A DNA stretch of 18,943 nucleotides from Chitinophagaceae bacterium (GTDB lineage: Bacteria > Bacteroidota > Bacteroidia > Chitinophagales > Chitinophagaceae): the NCBI GenBank assembly GCA_021738605.1, contig JAIPBY010000014.1:1-18943 (forward strand), read 5' to 3'. The position numbers and the translations under genes are program-made. Shown in pieces: positions 14,257-18,943 of this stretch. The notes below the pieces were generated by a model that made no database searches, was not told where the DNA came from, and was given only the letters and a program-made list of their open reading frames with translations. How positions within the stretch are numbered: position 1 is the stretch's first letter; the number at the start of each line of letters is the position of its first letter.

Positions 14257-16395
14257 TTAAATCACTTTTTTGAAAAAGAGCCTTACAGAATTGATGGCAA
14301 GTACCACATCACTCATGCCCATAACCAGTGCACCCAGTGTTGGTGTTAACAGACCAAATGCCGCAACGGGTATGGCAATGATGTTGTAGAAAAAAGCCCA
14401 GAACAAATTTTGTTTGATGGTGATATAAGTATGCCTTCCCAAGCCCAGCGCTGTGGGCAATTGCTTCAATCCAGCGTTCATTAATACAACTTGTGCACTC
14501 TGTATCGCCAGCTGTGATGCATCGCTCAATGAGATGCCTATGGTGGCCTTGGCCAGCGCGGGTGCATCATTGATGCCATCGCCCACCATAGCCGTAGGTG
14601 TGGCCTTGTTGAGGGCATCAATTGTTGCCAGCTTGTCTTCCGGACTTTGTTCTGCAATCACCTGATCCATGCCCAACAGTGAAGCAATATGGTCGCATTT
14701 CTCTTTCCTGTCTCCACTCAGCAAGATGGTTTTCAATCCACGGCTTTTCAGGTAGGTGATGATCTCTTTTGCTTCCGGCCTTACTTCATCCTGTACATCA
14801 ATCCAACCAATCAGTGCATCATTTTTTAACAGGTAGACGTTATGGGAAGCCTCGCTGGTCTTGTCTTTTGCAATCTTGTAGGAACCTGCCCAGTAGATGT
14901 TGCCATCCTTGTCGGTTCCCTTCATCCCTATGCCTTTTACCTCTTCAATGCTACTCCATCGGATCTCATCCTTTGTTTTGAACGCTGCGGATACACATTG
15001 CGCGATAGGATGATTGGAATATTTTTCAAGGGAATAGACAATGCTTTTCCATTGCTGCTCTTCTACGTTAATGGCCTTGTGATCCGCCAGCACAAAAGAT
15101 CCTGTGGTAAGGGTACCCGTTTTATCAAACACCAGCTGTGTGATGGTCCTGAAATTTTCGAGGCTGGTTGCATTCCGGAACAGGATGCCAGATCTTGCAG
15201 CCCTGCCCATTCCAACGGCGATGGCTGCTGGGGTTGCCAATCCCATGGCACAGGGGCATGCGATCACGAGCACTGCAATGCTGCGCATCAATGCATGGGT
15301 AAAAACGTTTTCAGCATCCGGCAGATTGGCCAGGTAGATATAGTTTCCGATGAAGGTGACAATGCCGATTCCAATCACCAAGGGAACGAAAATGCCACTG
15401 ATCTTGTCTGCCAGGTGTTGAATGGGAGGTTTTTCGCCCTGGGCCTGTTTGACAAGGTTGAGAATACCCGCCAGTACAGTATCATTTCCTGTGGCGGTAA
15501 CCTGTGCTTTCAGGGATCCTGATTCGACGATGCTGCCACCTATGATATTGTCTTTGGCTACCTTGTGCACGGGAATGCTTTCTCCGGTGAGCAGGGACTC
15601 GTTGACATGTGCATCCCCCCAAAGGATTTTACAATCGATGGGCACCTGTTCTCCGCTTCTGATCAGCACAAGGTCTCCAACCTTGAGTTGTGTATTCTCG
15701 ATGGGAAGAATTACTTCCTGGTGATGCTCATCAAATGCAATCATGTTGGCCATTACCTTCTGGGACTTCATGAGCGCCTTCAGCGCCCTTTGTGTGGATT
15801 GCATGGATGCATCCTCAAGATAGTTGCCGAAGAAAACCAGTGTGATGATGGTTGCGGCAGTTTCGTAAAACAAGTACTGTTCACCTTGTCCCATCAGGGT
15901 TCCAATCAGGCTATAGAAGAACGCAGCAGAAGCGCCCAGGGCAACCAGTACGTTCATGTTGGGCATTCCGTTTCGGATGCTCTTGATGGCACTTTTGCCA
16001 AAGAAGGACATGCCCACCAGGTAAACCGGTATGCAGAGTGCCAGCTGTAGCCAAGGATTCATCAACCAGTGAATATGGATCCAGCTTTCGAACATGTGTA
16101 GCATCAATACCAGGGTGAATGGAAGGCAGAAAATCAACCGCTGGGTTTGGGTAGACAATAGTTTTGTTTTTTTCTTTCCTTCTGGGGTTATCGTATCCAC
16201 TACAGTGTATCCGAGATCATTTATGCCTTCCTTCAGTTCATTGATTGATGAGCCTTCGACGACCTCAAATGAAACATCCCCATCGATGGGGTTGACCCGG
16301 ATGTTTTGTACACCTTGTTTACCAAGATACTTGTTGATGGCAAGGGCACAGTTCGCACAGGTCATTCCATCCACTTTCCATTGAATTGTTTCCAT
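14257..16395 (-). CDS. copA: Cu+-type heavy-metal P1B ATPase
   Basis: A 712-residue metal-pumping ATPase of the inner membrane, probably exporting Cu+. One N-terminal HMA domain has GMTCANC with C13 and C16. The actuator TGES is at 270-273, the transport-site CPC at 380-382, the phosphorylated D424 in DKTGT, the nucleotide-binding HP at 462-463 and the hinge GDGIND at 605-610. About eight membrane helices follow the P1B pattern. Cu+ specificity is supported by CPC, by YN at 670-671 in TM7 and by M694-S695 in TM8; the next residue is Asp, where classical CopA often has a second Ser. The start at 16395 gives the usual N-terminus right at the HMA domain. No copper chaperone or metal regulator gene is adjacent. 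A TATGTTTG element lies 52 bp upstream, inside tsaE. Confidence 0.93.
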   Translation of the reverse strand: METIQWKVDGMTCANCALAINKYLGKQGVQNIRVNPIDGDVSFEVVEGSSINELKEGINDLGYTVVDTITPEGKKKTKLLSTQTQRLIFCLPFTLVLMLHMFESWIHIHWLMNPWLQLALCIPVYLVGMSFFGKSAIKSIRNGMPNMNVLVALGASAAFFYSLIGTLMGQGEQYLFYETAATIITLVFFGNYLEDASMQSTQRALKALMKSQKVMANMIAFDEHHQEVILPIENTQLKVGDLVLIRSGEQVPIDCKILWGDAHVNESLLTGESIPVHKVAKDNIIGGSIVESGSLKAQVTATGNDTVLAGILNLVKQAQGEKPPIQHLADKISGIFVPLVIGIGIVTFIGNYIYLANLPDAENVFTHALMRSIAVLVIACPCAMGLATPAAIAVGMGRAARSGILFRNATSLENFRTITQLVFDKTGTLTTGSFVLADHKAINVEEQQWKSIVYSLEKYSNHPIAQCVSAAFKTKDEIRWSSIEEVKGIGMKGTDKDGNIYWAGSYKIAKDKTSEASHNVYLLKNDALIGWIDVQDEVRPEAKEIITYLKSRGLKTILLSGDRKEKCDHIASLLGMDQVIAEQSPEDKLATIDALNKATPTAMVGDGINDAPALAKATIGISLSDASQLAIQSAQVVLMNAGLKQLPTALGLGRHTYITIKQNLFWAFFYNIIAIPVAAFGLLTPTLGALVMGMSDVVLAINSVRLFFKKVI

Positions 16396-16417
16396 ACTAC
16401 GAATTTACTGATTAAAT

Positions 16418-16425
16418 TACCTTTG
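16418..16425 (+). promoter_or_regulatory. Candidate -7 promoter element for tsaE
   Basis: TACCTTTG matches TAnnTTTG exactly. The predicted start lies at about 16430-16433, so the message would be leaderless if translation begins at 16432, or have a leader of about 10 nt if it begins at 16441. No good -33 box is seen. Confidence 0.35.
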
Positions 16426-16431
16426 CATGAT

Positions 16432-16872
16432 ATGGAATTGATGAACCAAACATACGAATTGTCAGCTTTGTCTGAAATAGCTGACCAACTCGCTGCTCAC
16501 GTCCGGTTGTACGAGGTCGTCACTTTCGAAGGTGAGCTTGGTGCAGGAAAAACAACCTTGATCAAGGCACTGTGCAAATCATTGGGTGTAGATGAGATGG
16601 TCAGCAGTCCAACCTTTGCCCTTGTGAACGAATATGAGGCGGGAAATCTTGGTTTAAGAACAAGGATTCATCACATTGACCTCTATAGGCTTGAGGGCGA
16701 GGAAGAGGCCATCAGGGCCGGTATTGAAGACCTCCTGTACGGTGGCGATCTTTGTCTGTTGGAATGGCCCCAAAAAGCCTTGGGCATCATTCCAGAAAAT
16801 ACCCTCCGTGTGATTTTGGCTTCGCCAGGCATTGATCATCGTCATATAAAGGTGCTGGCAGGTAAAAATTGA
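16432..16872 (+). CDS. tsaE: tRNA threonylcarbamoyladenosine biosynthesis ATPase TsaE
   Basis: TsaE is the small ATPase that works with TsaB and TsaD in making t6A at position 37 of ANN-decoding tRNAs. From ATG 16432 the protein has 146 residues, typical for the family; ATG 16441 is an equally possible start three codons on. Walker A is GELGAGKTT at residues 34-42 (K40). The family segments SSPTFALVNEY, HIDLYRLE and LLEWPQKA are all present. The frame is open upstream to 16306, but that part overlaps the N-terminal coding region of the divergent ATPase gene and is unlike TsaE. It is followed after 22 bp by ald. Confidence 0.96.
   Translation: MELMNQTYELSALSEIADQLAAHVRLYEVVTFEGELGAGKTTLIKALCKSLGVDEMVSSPTFALVNEYEAGNLGLRTRIHHIDLYRLEGEEEAIRAGIEDLLYGGDLCLLEWPQKALGIIPENTLRVILASPGIDHRHIKVLAGKN
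16447..16454 (-). promoter_or_regulatory. Candidate -7 promoter element for the copA-recQ unit
   Basis: On the minus strand the sequence reads TATGTTTG, an exact TAnnTTTG match, located inside the first codons of tsaE. The start would be near 16440, giving a leader of about 45 nt before copA. No clear -33 box is seen at the standard spacing. Confidence 0.35.
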
Positions 16873-16894
16873 TTAACTTGAACATTATTCATCA

Positions 16895-18109
16895 ATGATG
16901 CCAAGGAAGCCCTATATCAGTTCAGCCATCAGTTTTGAGCCACTGGAAGAAACGCTGGATATCAAGCCATTGGCTTCTTCTTTGTCCATAGCCATTCCCA
17001 AGGAAAATGCCTTTCAGGAAAACAGGATTGCCTTGAGCCCAGATGCAGTAGGGGTGTTGATCAACAATGGCCATGCCGTATCCGTCGAAACCAAGGCAGG
17101 AGAGGGGGCCCATTTTTCTGATAAGGATTATGCAGAGGCCGGCGCCATTATCGTGTACGATAAAAAAGAAATCTTTAGGAGTGAATTGATCGTCAAATCT
17201 GCACCCGTGTCAGATGAAGAACTTCCTTTGCTTTCTGTGGGTCAAACCATCATTTCTCCCATTCATCTTCCGGTGATGAAATCACATATCCTGGAAAAGA
17301 TGATGGAAAAAAAAGTGACAGCCCTTTCTTTTGAAAACCTGAAAGATGAGTCTGGTCATAATCCGATTGTAAGAAGCATGAGTGAAATTGCAGGGAGTTC
17401 AGTGATGCTGATTGCAGGCCAGTACCTTAGCAGTGCAAACAATGGCAAGGGCATGTTGCTGGGGGGTATTTCTGGGATTCCGCCCACGAAAGTTATCATT
17501 ATCGGAGCCGGCATTGTCGGTGAATATGCGGCCAGGACTGCATTGGCAATGGGTGCCAGTGTGAAGGTTTTCGATAACAATATTTACAAGCTCAAAAGGT
17601 TGCAGAACAATATTGGTGTCAGGCTATGGACTTCGGTATTGGAACCCAAAGTATTGGCCAAGCAACTCAAAACCTGTGATGTGGCCGTAGGCGCCCTTAC
17701 CTCTTCTGGTGGGAGAACCCCGGTGGTCGTAAGTGAAGAGATGGTGTCCATGATGAGGCCCGGGAGTGTGATTGTAGACGTGAGCATTGACCGGGGAGGA
17801 TGTTTTGAAACTTCAGAAGTGACTTCACATGAAGAGCCAGTTGTGTCAAAATATGGTGTAATCCATTACGGGGTACCCAACATTCCTTCCGGATTTTCCA
17901 GAACCGCTTCACAGGCCATAAGCAATGTACTGATGCCGCTATTGCTGACCATTGGTGATGAGGGTGGGCTTGAAAAACTGGTCTGGCACCAGCTCAATAT
18001 CCGTAATGGTATTTATCTTTTCAAGGGCTCACTCACCAATTTTCACCTCAGCCAACGCTTCAACCTGAAATACACCGACCTGAACTTGCTCATTGCAAGC
18101 CAGCGTTAA
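16895..18109 (+). CDS. ald: Alanine dehydrogenase
   Basis: Ald interconverts L-alanine and pyruvate plus ammonia with NAD. The protein has 404 residues against roughly 370 for classical Ald; the excess is an N-terminal extension of about 30 residues before SIAIPKE, which I recall as usual for the Bacteroidota form. Residues corresponding to the substrate site are R44 (in NRIALSP), K101 (in VKSAP) and H124 (in SPIHLP). The NAD-binding GAGIVG is at 204-209, and the catalytic Asp is D299 in VDVSIDRGG. The conserved MSEIAG, GGISG and VPNIPSGFSRT segments are intact. The start could be 16895 or the next codon, 16898. It lies 22 bp after tsaE and 16 bp before the nucleotidyltransferase, so one transcript is likely. 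Confidence 0.93.
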   Translation: MMPRKPYISSAISFEPLEETLDIKPLASSLSIAIPKENAFQENRIALSPDAVGVLINNGHAVSVETKAGEGAHFSDKDYAEAGAIIVYDKKEIFRSELIVKSAPVSDEELPLLSVGQTIISPIHLPVMKSHILEKMMEKKVTALSFENLKDESGHNPIVRSMSEIAGSSVMLIAGQYLSSANNGKGMLLGGISGIPPTKVIIIGAGIVGEYAARTALAMGASVKVFDNNIYKLKRLQNNIGVRLWTSVLEPKVLAKQLKTCDVAVGALTSSGGRTPVVVSEEMVSMMRPGSVIVDVSIDRGGCFETSEVTSHEEPVVSKYGVIHYGVPNIPSGFSRTASQAISNVLMPLLLTIGDEGGLEKLVWHQLNIRNGIYLFKGSLTNFHLSQRFNLKYTDLNLLIASQR

Positions 18110-18125
18110 AACCAAAACCAATCAG

Positions 18126-18943
18126 ATGAAAGCGATCATACCTGTTGCCGGCGCCGGAACAAAACTAAGGCCCCATACCTATACTCAGCCCAAGGCATTG
18201 ATACCACTCGCGGGCAAGACAATCCTCAGCATCATCATCGATCAACTGGCCGATGCGGGAATCAAGGATTTTGTGCTTGTTGTCGGCTACCTTGGCAACA
18301 AGATCCAGGACTATGCAGAAGCCCATTATCCCCATCTCAACATCACCATCATTCAACAGCATGAGCGCAAAGGTCTTGGGCATGCGGTATACCTCTGCAA
18401 AGAGGCCGTGGGCGAAGATGAAGTTGTCATTGTTTTGGGGGATACCATTTGCGAGTACAATGCGGCAGAATTGCTGGCCAATGAAGGTTCCGTGCTGGGA
18501 GTCAAGAAAGTGGATGACCCCAGGAATTTTGGCGTCGCTGAAACAGATGAGTCAGGCAATGTGCTCAGGGTCATTGAAAAGCCGCAAATCCCCCGCACAA
18601 ACAATGCCTTGGTGGGTATCTACAAGATCAGGGAATCATCCATGTTGTTTGACTGCCTGTCAGTGAACATGGGCAATGAAACCAGTGAAGGGGAGGAGCA
18701 TGGGCTCACACCAGCCTTGGAATGCATGATTTCGGGTGGGATACAATTCACCACCTTCAAGGTATCCAATTGGTTTGACTGCGGGAAAAAAGAAACATTG
18801 CTTGAAGGCAATGCTACACTATTGAAAAAGTGGGGTGGTGATATTGCTACAAAACATTCATTCGAAAACACCATCATCATTCCTCCCGTGAGCATTGCCC
18901 AAGGTTGTGAAATCCGGAATGCCATTATAGGCCCCAATGTATC
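18126..18943 (+). CDS. Sugar-phosphate nucleotidyltransferase (partial, runs off the right edge)
   Basis: The first 272 codons are visible from ATG 18126, with no stop before the edge. The N-terminus MKAIIPVAGAGTKLRPHTYT followed by QPKALIPLAGK is the nucleotide-binding signature of the RmlA/GlmU/GalU-like superfamily; the usual GTRLRP Arg is Lys here. VLGDTI around residues 104-109 carries the metal-binding Asp, and VIEKP and GIYKI segments follow. From about residue 240 the sequence (FENTIIIPPVSIAQGCEIRNAIIGPNV) has the hexapeptide rhythm of a left-handed beta-helix, as in long glucose-1-phosphate thymidylyltransferase-like enzymes. It should make an NDP-sugar for envelope polysaccharide, but base and sugar cannot be assigned. 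It follows ald by 16 bp. Confidence 0.9.
   Translation, partial: MKAIIPVAGAGTKLRPHTYTQPKALIPLAGKTILSIIIDQLADAGIKDFVLVVGYLGNKIQDYAEAHYPHLNITIIQQHERKGLGHAVYLCKEAVGEDEVVIVLGDTICEYNAAELLANEGSVLGVKKVDDPRNFGVAETDESGNVLRVIEKPQIPRTNNALVGIYKIRESSMLFDCLSVNMGNETSEGEEHGLTPALECMISGGIQFTTFKVSNWFDCGKKETLLEGNATLLKKWGGDIATKHSFENTIIIPPVSIAQGCEIRNAIIGPNV

Noticed and set aside
14842..15522. A 226-codon plus-strand frame inside the P-type ATPase gene
   Set aside because: It is the reverse complement of conserved ATPase coding sequence (the CPC and DKTGT regions); the translation looks like an antisense shadow.
16306..16431. Upstream-extended TsaE start
   Set aside because: The extension overlaps the HMA domain of the divergent ATPase and has no similarity to TsaE; family length fits the start at 16432 or 16441.

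Overview
The window looks like chromosomal core DNA of a Bacteroidota bacterium, most likely in or near the Chitinophagaceae or another Sphingobacteria-like group. The grounds are phylum-typical proteins (a DUF3098 protein next to FtsX and UppP, LeuRS with the Bacteroidota insertions, RecQ with a displaced zinc site, a two-component propeller sensor kinase, the tsaE-ald-nucleotidyltransferase order). Shine-Dalgarno sequences are nearly absent, and several gene starts are preceded by the Bacteroidota -7 promoter element TAnnTTTG. No tRNA, rRNA, CRISPR array, insertion sequence or phage gene was seen.

Layout. (1) Positions 1-96 probably hold the 3' end of an unidentified plus-strand gene. (2) Positions 97-4202, minus strand, form a tight five-gene run in transcription order ftsX, DUF3098, uppP, UMF1-type MFS transporter, metallo-beta-lactamase-fold hydrolase. 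The first three concern the envelope (division-linked FtsX and undecaprenyl phosphate recycling); the last two overlap by 20 bp and may act together on an unknown small molecule. (3) A 132-bp divergent promoter region separates ftsX from leuS. (4) Positions 4335-11325, plus strand: leuS, ruvB and a large sensor histidine kinase whose start overlaps the end of ruvB. (5) An OmpR-type response regulator (11328-12026, minus) meets the kinase tail to tail, only 2 bp apart. (6) Positions 12027-12340 are an AT-rich gap with several palindromes and a hairpin followed by T8. (7) Positions 12341-16395, minus strand: a Cu+-type P1B ATPase followed 5 bp later by recQ. (8) Positions 16432-18943, plus strand: tsaE, alanine dehydrogenase, and a sugar-phosphate nucleotidyltransferase cut by the right edge.

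Functionally this is mostly housekeeping: translation (leuS, tsaE), DNA repair (ruvB, recQ), envelope (ftsX, uppP, the nucleotidyltransferase), metal export (copA-like), amino-acid metabolism (ald) and signalling. I found no convincing undescribed system. The best leads are the two divergent promoter pairs, the AT-rich gap at 12027-12340 with a possible small RNA, the FtsX-DUF3098-UppP grouping without ftsE, and the overlapping transporter/hydrolase pair.
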